Shown: piece by piece, positions 34,361 to 47,528 of the stretch
Layout: each line of letters starts with the position of its first letter
Numbering within the stretch: position 1 is the first letter of the stretch
Assembly: GCF_024868665.1 (NCBI RefSeq)
Contig: NC_079893.1
Location: 12,208,661-12,272,660 of the forward strand
From: Triplophysa rosa
Taxonomy: Eukaryota; Chordata; Actinopteri; Cypriniformes; Nemacheilidae
DNA length: 64,000 nucleotides
Direction of reading: 5' to 3'
The notes under the pieces: model-generated
What the model was told of the DNA's origin: nothing
Database searches by the model: none
Seen by the model: the letters and a program-made list of their open reading frames with translations, nothing else
Translations under genes and position numbers: made by a program

Positions 34361-35295
34361 GTCTCCGTGTCCTCTCTGTCTGCCCCTCTGATCAGGTTTG
34401 ATGTTAATGCGTCTGGATGGAGTGTGTGATGTGTTTTGAAGGGGGATGGTCTGGTAGCAGGGTGACAGAACCTTCTAGAGCTTGTTTTGTTCATCTTGTC
34501 GGGTGCCCTAGTGACCCCGGCTTCTGCTGTAAGTGTGTGTGTGCCTATATTTGCATGGGTGACTGTGTGAATATGAGTTATGGTTACACACATACGGTCG
34601 CTGCCACAGTAGCGGCTGAAGTATTTCTGCCTTTTGTCTCCTCGGAGGCCGGTCCTGTTTGAAAACCTTTGAATAACATCGGGTTATGTTGGAAAGAACG
34701 TTCAGATAACATTTCTCACGGATAGCAGGTCGGTCACAGCTGTGTGTGTTTGGATAGAGAGAAAGTGGGAAACGGAGATAAAAAGAGATTGAAAAGAGGA
34801 GGAAAAGCAAAGAGAGAGAGAGACATTGGTTAAATTTGTCAGAGTTCATTAAGAACTCTGTAAAATACCCAACAGGAGGTTAGACTTGAAAGTAATTGAA
34901 AACAGATGGGAATAGAGAGAGTTTGGATTGGACGATATGCCAAAATATTTATTTGTGATTTTATGAAGGAGGTTGTGTGTGGGGGGTACATTTGTTGTTT
35001 CCGTTCTGGACCAGGCTGGCGCGAATGCCCGTTCATAGTTGCTACGGTTCCTGTTGTCACGTTAAGTCGAATCGCCATCATCCCTCATCCAGTTACCGTT
35101 AGCATTGTTTCACACAGTGCAAACTTTCAGAGTGTGTTTCTGAAAAATTAAGGAATTTCTTCCGTTGTGACGTTTGTGTGTGGCTTTCATTGCAAGTGCT
35201 TTACAATAGTAATTGTGTATTTATTTAATCATAAGATATTGATAAATGTTCATTGTTCGGTGCTTGAAAAGATGAAGCTTGGCATCACTTCTTAA

Positions 35296-35540
35296 AGCTG
35301 CAGTGTACAATTTTTATCAGAGATTGATTTTCCCAAAACTGTTAAGACTGAGGCGCTATCGAAACATTGATCTGTTTGTTTGTGCATTCCAACCAGCCCA
35401 ACAAGACATGGGCTCAACCAATGGGATGATCTGTTTGTCCAGCCAATGAAGGATGGGGGAGTGTTCAGGACACCTGTTGGAAAACAGTAATTTTGCAATT
35501 CTGTTTAATGACGGAAGTGACACAAAAACTGTGTGTAGCT
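35296..35540. mobile_element. MITE with TTAA duplication
   Basis: AGCTGCAGTGTACAATTTTT at the left and ACTGTGTGTAGCT at the right are inverted, flanked by TTAA (35292-35295 and 35541-35544). 245 bp, no coding. TTAA use suggests mobilisation by a piggyBac- or Kolobok-type transposase. Confidence 0.7.
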
Positions 35541-37734
35541 TTAACCACAGACCATAACGTAAAATTCTAAAGGCTGCATTACATTTAAATAATAATTTTA
35601 ACGCTTATAGCGTCCTTGATATTATAATTTTATACAAAGAAACTTAAACATGAAGCAAAATGTTCTTGTCCGTTAGCTGTGGCTTTGGGTTTACCCACGC
35701 TCAGCTGATTTTAAATATGGCATAGGCCGTGTGGTTTTCTTGAGAAATGTGCCACAAGCGTTTTTGGGGTGAAAAATCATAGCGTTTTTCTTCCATACAC
35801 CAAACGCTGGACAAGTCAAACTGTTTGCCGTCTCAGATTGTGCGTCTGCGTGTGTGTGTTTACCGAGCTCGGCGTTTCCTAGGTCACAGTGCTATAGAGA
35901 GTTTGGCTTTTGTCTGCGGAGTGGACGCTTAACCCCAGTCCTCTCAGCTCACAAGACACACACATACAGACACACACACTTGTGCTAAGCCTTGTCTGTT
36001 CACACGAGTTGGTGGGAACAGTTTTGAAATTAGATGGATACAATAGAACGAACGCCTGTTAAAGTTTAGCGTTATTAGGTGCAAGAGCATTGCATGTGTG
36101 TGCGCGCGCATGTGCATGATTTAATTTAATTTATAATCAGATTTTAATGAAGACAGGAAAAAGTTTATAGCCCATTGCCATGGTGACAATTATGACTCAT
36201 AATGGAAAAAATGTGTGTGCGTGTCTTGAAGTTTGTGTATTTTCTTGTGTTTCTATGATCTTCTGTGAAGATCACAGGTCATCAGAGGAGTTCAGCCACT
36301 ACACAAAAATTAAGAAATTAAAAAATGTGTAAAACATTTTAACTTCTGTGAGTAATAATTTATGACCTCATATTCTGCCAGCTGCCATGTATGTAATTTA
36401 TTTGTCTTTAAATATGCAAATGGAAATATTTAAGCAAGACGCAACAAGTAAAAGCTAAATCTGCAGTGCACAATTCTCTAAACTTCATAAAATATTTGGG
36501 TATATGCCATGGCAAGCAGACTTTTGAGGGATTGTAAGTGAATATTACTCTTTATGGAAGATTACTCTTCTTTAAGAGAAGTGTTCTTTATAGACCACCT
36601 TGATGTAAACATTGACTTTACTATTTCAGAGGAAAAATCCCAGCCCAATTACCTAATGTTTTTGACACAGATGAGGGATAAGTAATTTAATTCCTGTTTG
36701 AATCATCATCTCTACATTTAAATTGAAGAATCATCCCAAAAGTCATCCTGAAAATCTTTTTTGACCTGTGCTGAGTGCCATAGGGCTTTTCCAGGGTATG
36801 AGAATGTGGCTATTTGAACAATGGATTTTTGTTTTAGAGAACTGAAGTGAATGAACTATGGCCATACTGAAAGGTTTTGGGAGTCACAATTGATTTTGAA
36901 TATGGGCGTAAATTCCCAAAATTATCATTTATGTACAGAATTCAAGAGTCACTCCCAATTCCGTAATGCTTGACTGTGTTAATCATAGCAGCATTGTGGC
37001 GTCTCCCAGCTCTAATGTGAAATATGGGTGCCAACAGGTTTGGTTTCAGCTATATTTGACGTAATATTAGCAAATGGAGACCTTTATTGGAGTGAATTCT
37101 GGAGTCATGAAAGACCCATGCAAGGTTCTTGAGAAACCCTGTCTGAATAGCGCTTATGTTAACATTTTTAGTACTGCGGTGAAAGAAAAGCGTTTGGAAG
37201 CGCAGCCAAAATTCTCTTTCTGTTCAAATTCCTTTTTGACTGTCATGCAAATACAACTCAAACATTTGAGGAAATTCAATTAGATTATTATTTTTCCCCT
37301 GCAGGCTGTTTGAATAAACTCATTCACATTCACAAACACACCGGCATGCGCACACACATTTAGGCTTGTTTATTTTGTATCCAGAGGCGTTTTTGGCCAT
37401 TTTTTATCATCGTAGAATATTATGAATACAAAACTACAGTATTATCACTGATTGAGTTAAATTTGAGTTTTCAGCTGGATTGGCTGGTCTGATCTGGTTT
37501 AGTCTAGCTGGTGTTTCAGCCTGTCCAGCTTGTCATCTGACGACTTAATCAACAGGCTGGGAAACCAGGAAACCAGGCTAGTCTGGTTAAATTTTTTCTT
37601 CTGCAGGGTGGTGATAGACGAAAGGTTTTTGGCAAACACACACAGGCACACACACCTGAGCGGTACCCAGGAGAGAGTCTCAGACAGACAGTCTCCAGGC
37701 CAGGCATCGAGCCATCCACAATTATTAGAGAAAA

Positions 37735-37738
<4 letters not shown>

Positions 37739-37772
<34 letters not shown>

Positions 37773-37781
37773 TTTGTGTGT
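37739..37781. repeat. GT microsatellite
   Basis: (GT)n with two TTTG interruptions at its end. Confidence 0.95.
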
Positions 37782-37919
37782 GCCTTTCTTTATCAGTTGA
37801 CCACGAAGTAAAGGTCTTTGACCATTTGTGTACGTTTCTCTAAACAGCTCAATATTTTTTAAGTCTATCATATTTTTTTTAAAGAACAAAAACATTGTCT
37901 GTTTTTCCCTCTGTTTTGA

Positions 37920-38349
37920 ATCAACAGTTTTCCCAAAAATAAAAATTTGATCTTTATTTACTCACCCTTAAGATCCAAACCTGTTTACGTTTCATTGTTC
38001 TGATGAACACAGAGAAATTTGGAAGAATGCTTGTAACAGTTCTTGGCCACCATTGACTACCATAGTAGGAAATGTTGCTTTATAATTTTTTTTGTTCTGT
38101 TGAACACAAAAGAATATATTTTGAAGAATGTAGAAACGCAAACAGTTCTGGATCACTTTTGACTACTATTGTAATTTTTTTTACTATGGTAGTCAATAGT
38201 GGATACCCAAGAACTGTTTAATTACAAGCATTCTTCCAAATATCTTTCTCTGTGTGCATCAAAACACAGAAATGTATACAGATTTGGAACAACTCGAGGG
38301 TGAGTAAATGATGACAGAAATTTTATTTTTGGATGAACTGTCCCTTTAG
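37920..38349. repeat. Palindromic MITE copy B
   Basis: Left arm TTTATTTACTCACCCTTAAG ... GACTACCATAGTAGG; the right arm is its mirror (CTATGGTAGTCAATAGTGG ... GAGGGTGAGTAAATGATGAC ... GAACTGTCCCTTTA). The whole unit folds into a hairpin of about 200-bp arms. Same family as 20262, 39370 and 45045. Confidence 0.8.
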
Positions 38350-39369
38350 GGTAAAACCAATGATTTTGAACAACTTGTTACAACATTGTTGTGCAAGAAT
38401 GTGTGTATTTGCTTTCATTACCTGGACTCTGATTTAGAATTTCTTCATTTATGTGAACGGTACCTTTTAGATTTTCTAGATTCAACAGAGTTGTGCAGTG
38501 GATATGAGAATCACACCCCTCAACAGCATCATCAATCTTTATCGGTTATTTGACCTGTCACACCGAAGCACATGGGGCTCATATTCCTGTACAAACATGC
38601 ATGGGCAAAACCACACTCAAACACACTGGGTTTTAGAGTTTTTTATCCCTATTTTATCATCCGTGTGTCCAAATGCGAGTATGTTTGTGTCTGATACTGT
38701 TAATGTGTGAGTGAGCTTCTTAGTGGCGGGCAACAAGAAGGGGGCAATTTCTCGTTAGCATGTAACTGAAACTCTGGCGGTTTCCTAGCAACCATACTGG
38801 CCACTCCATGGTCTTTAGTTTCACCTTCAGAACACCACAGTAACTAGAACAAAATATCACCACGCCTACCAAGCACCGCACCACTGGAAGCACTTGAATT
38901 AAATAATTAAGGCCCTTCGTTAGTGTTATATCAGATAATCTGTTACTTTCAGTGTATCAGGTATCGACTTTCTTTACGTGCAAATCACCGCAGTTTATCA
39001 GAGTAACAACATTACTGTATTGGTATCAGCATAACTTTAGTTCGACTGAAAGGGGAGAGGTGGACTTATAGAGAATTATTACCAAAAAACAGAAATCATG
39101 TAAATGTGAAGAGTTTGTTTCCAAAATGAGATAAATCTGTTTAAAAAAAATTCATTTATTATGTTATCATGTTTTTATTGTGTTTTATTGTGTTAGTTAG
39201 CTGTATTTTTTCAGTTATTGTGGATTAAATCAAAACAAACCAACTGCAGTTTGATTGATATTAATTGGAATGCACAATAAAAAAACATGGTTTTTGAGTT
39301 ATCTCATTTTGGAAATAAACTCTTCATATGCAAATCTGATTGCAAACATATTTCTATTAATGGGATCGG

Positions 39370-39880
39370 TCTGTCATCATTTACTCACCCTAAAGTTGTT
39401 CCTAACCTGCATACATTTTGTTGTTCTGCTGAACATAAAGGAAAATATTCGAAAGAATGTTTGTAACCAAACTGTTCTGGGGCACTATTGACTACCATAG
39501 TAGGAAAAAAACTATAGTACCTGATAGCACACATACATCCGGCAGACGTCTATTTGACGTCTGCATTTACATCTGCAAGACATCTGCAATACATAGTTCG
39601 CTCATCTGCAATACATCTCATAGATGTCTGCTCTCAGGTCTCATATAGACATCTAGAAGACGTCTGTAAGATGTTTATGATTTAGAATGGATGTAAAACT
39701 GCTCTTTCTAAGATGTTTAGCAGATGTTTTTACACAGCAAATGTTTTCCAGATCTCCAGATCTTTAGCAGATGTCTTACAGACGTACGTGTGCTAGCTGA
39801 TGGTACCCCAGAACTCTTTGATTTACCACATTCTTCAACATATCTTCTGTGTTCAACTGAAGAAAAAATGGGACATATTT
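39370..39880. repeat. Palindromic MITE copy C, interrupted
   Basis: Left arm GTCATCATTTACTCACCCTA ... GACTACCATAGTAGG; the right arm begins GGTACCCCAGAACTCTTTG and stops near 39880. Between them lies a 272-bp insert (39525-39796). The right tail is truncated. Confidence 0.7.
39525..39796. mobile_element. Small element with GACGTCT motifs nested in MITE copy C
   Basis: Tips TAGCACACATAC and GTACGTGTGCTA are inverted; CTGA occurs on both sides (39521-39524 and 39797-39800). The interior repeats CATCTGCAATACAT and AGACGTCT-type motifs. Superfamily unknown. No coding. Confidence 0.55.
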
Positions 39881-39974
39881 TTAGTCTGTGCAGTACCAAA
39901 AAGCAGTTTGGCTGTACAGAAATAGTGGCAGAGTAAAGTTTTTATAATGTTGCTGTACAGAGTGTGAACTTAAA

Positions 39975-40145
39975 AAAATGGACACCATGTTGGCTCTGCT
40001 CGCTCAGTTGCGCTGTGTTCTATTCTGAGTGAAAGCATGGGAGTGTAATTGCTCTGGAGTGGACTCCATTTTGGCTCTGGTCACACAGTGGCACAGTAGG
40101 CCATTCTGAGGGAATAGAAGCGAGTTCAGCGGCTCTGGAGTGGAA
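39975..40145. repeat. Imperfect two-copy tandem repeat (~85 bp)
   Basis: Two similar blocks: TGGACACCATGTTGGCTCTG ... GTTCTATTCTGAG ... GCTCTGGAGTGGA and TGGACTCCATTTTGGCTCTG ... GGCCATTCTGAGG ... GGCTCTGGAGTGGA. Confidence 0.6.
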
Positions 40146-42104
40146 TTGTCAGCATTCTTCAACGCTGCTGTCATCTTTAACCTCTTAACTGAGCCTCTTC
40201 ACATTGAGTTCTCACACTTGCACTTACACAAACAAGTGAATATGAACAAACAGAGACTGACGCACTGCAGACACGCTCTCTGATCTGTCAGTGCGAAACA
40301 GATGCTCATTTACAGGAATATCGTAAACAAGCATGTTTGCTCGGAAATGACACGCGGAAGCTGCGTGTGTGAGGTGTTTAAGATCTACAGGTTGACACAC
40401 ACTTTACTGAAAGTGTATATATGTGTGTGCCTGTTGTGCGTATGTAATTGAGTGATAACAGGCTTTAGCTACAGCTCTGTCATTATTTAATTACTGTCCC
40501 TCCATCTCCGTGGCGACTTAATGCCTCTCTGATTGGTGTACAATTGCTGAGTCACTTCCTCACTCTCTGACCAAAGGAAACCAGAGCTAGAGGCTGCTTT
40601 TTATATATCTAAGCGGCCCTAAAAATGCTGTTTAGGTAAGCTGCCCTAGGTTTTGAGACACAGCCAGAGAAAGTGTAGACGTTGGGATGACTGAATCAGA
40701 CACTTCCTATGGCCAACCACACAAACACACACTCACACACTGCGACGCCCTCTGTGGTGTTTATCTTGTTGGGTTGTCAAGCTGGTCGCACACAGCAGAG
40801 AGTAGTTTTGGTGGCGTGTGAGAATTTGTGTGTGGGTGTTTATGGAAGAGAGCGTGTGTGTTTTATGTACACTGTATGTGTTTTGCTGGTTGGCCATTTT
40901 CTTGACCAGAGTCTATTTTTCTTGCTCTGAGAAAATGTTTAAATAGATCAGACCTTTTTCTCAGCATGTTCTTGTAAATATGACTTATGTCGCATTTTTT
41001 GTTGATTCGGGGAAAATTGAACACATCCTGAAGCCATCGAGGTCACACACAGCATATGGAAACACGCCAGCCGGAAAATCAGATAATAAATGATCAAATA
41101 AACAACTCTCTCTTTTCATCTTATCTTGTACTGTATTATAGGCGCAGGAGGTATTTTGCAATGCCGCCCCCAGTTCCTTCAGGGAAGTTTGTTTTAAGTC
41201 ATAAATATGCTGTGATGAGCTTTCAAGTGACTGGTTGGAATAAGAAAAAAATGACACTTTAATTTTTTTCACATATTGACCAAGACAGAATGCTTTTCTA
41301 TTTATATCATATATGTAATAAGTTCAGCTTTAAGGCAGTGTATAATGAAGTGAAGCAGAAAGTACTTTGGGTGGTTAGAAACGGAATTTGTCATGCTTAT
41401 GGGTCTGACCATCATCATTTCTAGGTACAAGAAACAAAATATTGTTGAGCTTTTTCTCCCTTTACAGTACATGTAACCATTACCAATTCTGATATACTGA
41501 GTTCTGATTTCTCACAGGATTTTATATCCAAATATAAATAAATATGTGTTTGTGCATCTTGAATGGCGCACAAACTAGGATCTCTTTGAAAGGGATCGGT
41601 CTTTGAATGAAAGCGCAGTGTTGTTCTCTGGCTTACATGGCTGATCCTGTTCAGTGTATGCCCGCTAATCGGCTTTTGCTAATGTGAATTCTCTAACAAT
41701 TGGCCCCTCTCTCTCTTTCTCTCACTGTCTTAACCCTTCTCTTTAAAACACTAACAGCCATCACATCTTTTCTTTTACTTGGTCAATCACTCTGTTGTTT
41801 TAGCCAATTAACTGCTGACATAAGGCCAGCACAACGTGAAAGCTGACTGTTGTGTGAGCGTTGATTTTGCGTATGTATTATTTTACTATATTGCGTCAGT
41901 CACAAACCTTCATGTAACTGAATGCATTTGTACTCTGTGTCTGTGTAAGTTGTAAATTCCTGCGTTAAGCCAGCGTGTTTAAAATGTCCAGAGGTTAAGT
42001 GACCAAAGGTGAGATGTCCTTAGGGTCATCGGTGAAAGTTTTGTGGTGATTTAAGACTTAAATACCTGGGCTTAGCCCTGATCGGTAAAGACCACACCTT
42101 GTGT

Positions 42105-42300
42105 GTGTGAGACCTTGTTTACACCTGGTATTAACATACGTTTTGGGTAAACATATCAAAAGCCACCTGCTCTAAATACAGATGTGAACGGAATCAAAAA
42201 CAGTTTGTGATCCGACCACTCAAAACACATTCACATGTAGTCAGAAACGCATGTGACCACATCGGATTGTCATGTAAGCGCTAATTCATTGCATCCCGGA
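42105..42300. repeat. Teleost interspersed repeat fragment (TTTACACCTGGTATTAA type)
   Basis: TTGTTTACACCTGGTATTAA, then GATCCGACCACTCAAAACAC. I recognise this as a common fish MITE end. Only one side is clear. Confidence 0.45.
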
Positions 42301-42713
42301 CAGCATCAAAAGACCACCTACACACCTGTCAATCCTCCATTGCACCAAATTAATGGTTTTATAGTTGGATATACGGGTATCTCAATGGGAATCATCAGCA
42401 GTTAATAAACAATCATGTATCTGTGTTAAATCGAAATAAATTCCTCGTAATAAGCTGTTGAAGCAGATAAAAAGTTATTTGGTTTCTGAAAAGACCTTAT
42501 CATCTCATCACATTCTTCCAAAAATGGTTTACCAGAAAGCCTTACTTTTGACATTTCTTGGAACAGGAAAGCAGCCCGCTCACAATTTTTTCTCTCAGAG
42601 TTTTAAATCAAAGGCAAAGCAAGTCGTTTACAGACTCGTGTCTCACGGCCCCCTGCTTCGGGTACAGTGAGGCATTATATCATCATAAAACAGCATTATA
42701 ATGGCCACCTAAA

Positions 42714-42714
42714 T

Positions 42715-42745
<31 letters not shown>

Positions 42746-42761
42746 GAGAGAGAGAGAGATT
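42714..42761. repeat. GA microsatellite
   Basis: (GA)n with one GGAGGA interruption. Confidence 0.95.
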
Positions 42762-43380
42762 GTTTTGAAAGAGGTGATATTACCAAATATTTCCTGAAGA
42801 CCACCCATAGCCTGAGAAGCTGATCCTCTTCTTAGTCTCTGGGGCTCTAAACCTGCCCATTTATGATCGGGCATGGTGGGAGGCAGACTCGTATGGTGAC
42901 ATTTGATTATGTGTCTGTCAGCTCTGTTGCTGGTTTCCTGTGTGTGTGTGTGCTTGTGTGTCTGTAACAGTAGCTTAAGGGATGATGTAAGCGGGTTTCC
43001 TAATTGCAGGGTGATACGAGGGTGTGTCAGACCCCGCCGCCTCAGGGAGCACTATACATGTGTGGGTGTGTGTGTGTCCTCAGGTAATAGAATGATATAA
43101 ATACTCTCAGGTATGTCTTTCTGGAAAGTGTTTGCTTAGATACCGGATAAATGTTGGCTTTCACATCCTTTGTGCCTTCAAATAACTACCACAGTACGGT
43201 CGCTAAACCTGATGGAAACAAGACACCTCAGATTTAATGAGTCAAAGAGGAGCAAGACAGACAGTAAATTGACCTTTTCTCCTCAGGGGTCTCAGGATGG
43301 GGAGTTGAAATTAGTTTTGGGAAAATTTGACTATTTTTTCCCCAAGCTGGCACCAACATAGAGGATAGGGAAAAATTATA

Positions 43381-44967
43381 CAGTTAGGGCCATAAATATT
43401 TGGACAGAGGCACATTTTTTGTTATTTTAGCTGTGTATCAATATGTTTTCGAGTTTCAGTTTTATAATAGATATTGTCTTAAAGTGCACACTCTCTGCTT
43501 TATTTAGAGTGTATTCACATCCAGATTAGTTGAAGGATTTAGGAATTACAGCTCTTTAATATGAAGCGCCCCCCTTTTTCAAGGGACCAAAAGTAATTGG
43601 ACAGTTGAATAAAAAGCTGTTTTATTCACATGTATGGGCTTTTCCTTAAATAATTTTGTCATAAATGAAGCATGTTAAAGGTCTAGAGTTGATTCTACAT
43701 GTGGTGCATTTGGAAGCTGTTGCTGTGAACCCACATCATGGGGTTCAGGGAGATCGCCATGCAAGTGAAACACTACACATCCGTCAGAAAGATGCCAGGA
43801 ACATTAAGAGCGGCCAAATCAACAATTTGGGACATTCTGGGGGGAAAAAAACACACAGCTGAGCTCAGTAACAAAACAATCCTAGGTGTCCATATGAGAT
43901 AAAAGTGGTGGATGATGACATTATCCTCTCCATGATAAAGAAAAACATCTTCACAACTTCCAGACAAGTGAAGAATTAATCCGGATGCTTCTGTCTTCTG
44001 TTACATCACCAAAAAAACACCAGTGACCCAGTGCCTGAGGACGTCATGCATGGAAATGGAATCACACTGCCTAAACACTATTTTACTGAAGATGTTGTAT
44101 GCTCATATCATGAGATATTCCAAGCCTTCTCCATATCTTTTATTCTTTTTAGTCTTATGCAGGCTGAAATTAATTTGATCTCTCCAAAAAAATGCTTTCT
44201 AGAGCTTGTTCGGCTATTTCAGAAGTCTAATCTACCCATCCTATTCTTGAGGCTTTTGCACCTTGTTGTGAACCCTCTCTATTTTTTCCTTGTATTCTCT
44301 TTATTTTTTTGATTGACAAACATTGACATATTTACCTCTTGGAGAGTGTTCTTCACTTGTCCGGACGTTGTGAAGGTGTTTTTCTTCATCATGGAGAGGA
44401 TAATGTCATCATCCACCACTTTTATCTTATATGGATGCCCAGGATTGTTTTGTTACTGAGCTCAGCGGTGTGTTGTTTTTTTCTTAGAATGTTCCAAATT
44501 GTTGATTTGGCCGCTCTTAATGTTCCTGGCATCTTTTTGACGGATTTGTAGTGTTTTTGAAATCTAACTATGGTCTGTTTCACTTGCATGGCGATCTCCC
44601 TGAACCCCATGATGTGGGTTAACAGCAACAGCTTCCAAATGCACCACATGTAGAATCAACTCTAGACCTTTAACATGCTTCATTTATGACAAAATTATTT
44701 AAGGAAAAGCCCATACATGTGAATAAAACAGCTTTTTATTCAACTGTGCAATTACTTTTGGTCCCTTGAAAAAGGGGGGCGCTTCATATTAAAGAGCTGT
44801 AATTCCTAAATCCTTCAACTAATCTGGATGTGAATACACTCTAAATAAAGCTGAGAGTGTGCACTTTAAGACAATATCTATTATTCAACTGTAACTCGAA
44901 AACATATTGATACACAGCTAAAATAACAAAAAATGTGCCTCTGTCCAAATATTTATGGCCCTAACTG
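43381..44967. mobile_element. Tc1/mariner element with ~590-bp inverted arms
   Basis: Tips CAGTTAGGGCCATAAATATT and its complement at the right end, with TA on both sides (43379-43380, 44968-44969), the Tc1 target. The arms (about 43381-43972 and 44350-44967) are near-complete inverted copies. Each arm carries a piece of the Tc1 transposase N-terminal helix-turn-helix region; on the - strand 44649-44422 reads REIAMQVKQTIVRF and RAAKSTIWNILRKKQHT. The centre (43973-44349) is unique. The element is a head-to-head rearrangement, unable to make transposase. Confidence 0.88.
44422..44649 (-). pseudogene. Tc1 transposase N-terminal fragment (right arm)
   Basis: Contains REIAMQVKQTIVRFQKHYKS followed by KSTIWNILRKK, the paired-like helix-turn-helix that binds Tc1 ends. 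A second, frameshifted copy lies in the left arm at 43730-43860 on the + strand. The catalytic DDE domain is absent. Confidence 0.75.
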
Positions 44968-45044
44968 TATATTCAGGAATTTTCGTTTATAATGGTGTCA
45001 TTTTGATTCAACAGTGTGTCAGCTTCCTCTCAGATGGGTTCTCT

Positions 45045-45396
45045 TAAAGGGACAATTCACCCCAAAATTTTAATTTTGTCATTATTTACTCAGCCACAAG
45101 TTGCTTCAAACCTTTATACATTTAATTGTTCTACTGGACACAAAAGAAGATATTTACAAGAATGTTTGCAAACTAACAGCTCTGGGGCACCATTGACTAC
45201 TATAGTGTGGAACGAAAATACTATGGTAGTCAAAGGTGCCCCAAAACTGTTACCCGCATTCTTCAAAATGTCGTCTTTTATGTTCAACAAAACAAAAAAA
45301 TTGTTTCGAGACAACTTGAAAGAAGATTTGAAACAACTTGAGGGTGAGTAAATGATGACCGAATTTTCATTTTTGGGTGGACTATCCTTAAGCTAT
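45045..45396. repeat. Palindromic MITE copy D (best preserved)
   Basis: Starts AGGGACAATTCACCCCAAAA and ends GGGTGGACTATCC, with TTAA immediately outside both tips. Arms contain ACAAAAGAAGATATTTACAA / GCACCATTGACTACTATAG and their mirror. The TTAA flanks suggest a TTAA-specific transposase family. Confidence 0.75.
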
Positions 45397-46409
45397 TTTT
45401 GGCACAGGTGTTCAAAAAACAACAATAAATAAGCCATCTCTTTGTTTTTGTTTGTTTACCTTAGCAATAGATTAAAGTTAAAAAGACAGTAGCTATGCAT
45501 GTGTGTGTTGGGGGTTGGGGTGTAATTGCAGGAATGTGCATTTGAAAGGAGGGGAGGAGCGGAGAGGTGGAGAATGACACCACTCTACCTGTTGAAACAA
45601 AACGCACATCTAATAAGGGCACTCCTGACTTTTGTCTTGAATGTGTGCGTGTGTTTATGTGTGTTGGGGGGTTAAAAGAAGAAGTTCAAAAGTTCACCTA
45701 AAATAGGTTTCTGCATGTTTCTATGATTCATTGCATTGTTATGCCTCTGCAGTGTTTAAACACACTCCCACACAAGCACAAAATGAATAATACACACAAT
45801 TTCAGTTTTAAACCCATTTAGTTGCCTACTAGGAAATTGCATTTAATTTGATGTATGACGGACATCCGATTTTCATGTCATGAATTTTTTGTGCTTAGCC
45901 TTTGTGGGGGTTGGGGTGAGAGGCAGGAAAGGGGGCGACGAAAGGAGGTGCAGTTGTTTGACTGGACAGCCGGAGTAAACGACTGCGACCGCAGTGAGAG
46001 TGACGTGCTAAGCAGAGGGGTGGAGATACTTGTCTTTTCAGAATGAAGGGAATCACCATGGTAGCAATTAAAAGCCTGAGGCTCCCCGCACAGGGTCAAT
46101 CTGCACAGGGAGATGAAAGTGTGTTTGGGCATCCGTGTGTGTGTAAGGTTCCCGAAAGCCGTTACTCAGCGGGGGAGAGAGAAACGAACTAATGAACTTT
46201 TGGAGCAGCAAATGTCTGAAAGAAGGACAGGTGTCAGTGAAGAACACTGAACTCTGATATTTCTGGGCGGGAATATGCAGTTTTATCAACGGGGTTTATG
46301 CATCACTTGATTAAGTTAATCATGAAAATGCATTCACAGTGAATTTAAAGGAGTTCATACGATAATAAACACGTCTTTATTTGTTTACTTTCATGTCATT
46401 TCAAAATCA

Positions 46410-46600
46410 GTTGCATATCATCGCTGCTCTTTCTGAAATCTCGTATCTCCCTATTTCGTGATTTTTATTTTTTGCCATAACCAATCAAATGTATTAAAAA
46501 GTGCATGTCGACCTTGACAACAATATTTAATAATTTAAAAAGTACTGCTTTTTCTATTTCCTGAAAAACAACGAATTTGGACATCCGAGGTTTCGTATTG
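46410..46600. repeat. Dispersed repeat copy 1 (partner at 62245)
   Basis: Shares GAAATCTCGTATCTCCCTAT, AACCAATCAAATGTATTAAA and TGACAACAATATTTA with 62245-62440 at perhaps 80% identity. Not a family I can name. Confidence 0.55.
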
Positions 46601-47195
46601 TAAAAAATTGTTACCACTTTAGAAAGGGAACAACATGAGGATAGCTAAATCATTTCTGTTTTCTACAGAAAGCACAGGGAGAAATAGTGTAAACTGGCTT
46701 TTAAACAATTTATCCATCAAGATCTGATTGTATCATGAAAACTTGAAAATTATATTATCAGTCACTATTATTTTTCTCTGCTCATGCACATAACTATGGG
46801 TATGGCAGCAGAAAAGTGGTTTCAGAGGCTTATAGTCTAATTACATTTTGAATAAACATGCATTAATAAATCTTGTACACCGAGAAACATTTAATAAGAA
46901 AGTTCATGTTTTTTAAGAATAATATATGTATTCATTATAATTATAAATACATTTGTTTGTTTATACATTCTTAATCTAAAGCATGTGGTGTGCATATGTG
47001 TGTGTATTGTAGAACATCATTAATGTTGGAACAGCTGGCATTTAATATCACGCACACATACGGTAAACCACAGACACACACACTCACACGGACAAACTCA
47101 CCTGAGGACCATATATTTTGATGGGCCATTATAATTGGAACAGTTGTGCTTGAAGCAGCACAATGTTTGGGTGCAGAGGCAATCCCATAACTAAC

Positions 47196-47239
47196 TGTTG
47201 ATACACACACACACACGCACACACGCACACACACACACA

Positions 47240-47297
<58 letters not shown>
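47196..47297. repeat. CA/GCAC microsatellite
   Basis: (CA)n, then (CGCA) about 8 units, then (CA)n. Confidence 0.95.
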
Positions 47298-47298
<1 letters not shown>

Positions 47299-47465
47299 GG
47301 TGCAGTATTCTACAGGTGTGCCTGTATTGTTTTTTCAGTGAGGCAGTAATTGCTACGATGGTTGTAGAAACATGCGTTTGAGGAATGTGTCTCTACACAA
47401 CTCTACAGTTCACTATCAGGAACAGCAATCAATAGTTTAGATAAGCCTGTGTATGTTTGTATGTG

Positions 47466-47467
<2 letters not shown>

Positions 47468-47519
<52 letters not shown>

Positions 47520-47528
47520 TGAGAGAGG
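47468..47528. repeat. GT-GA compound microsatellite
   Basis: (GT)n directly followed by (GA)n. Confidence 0.93.
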
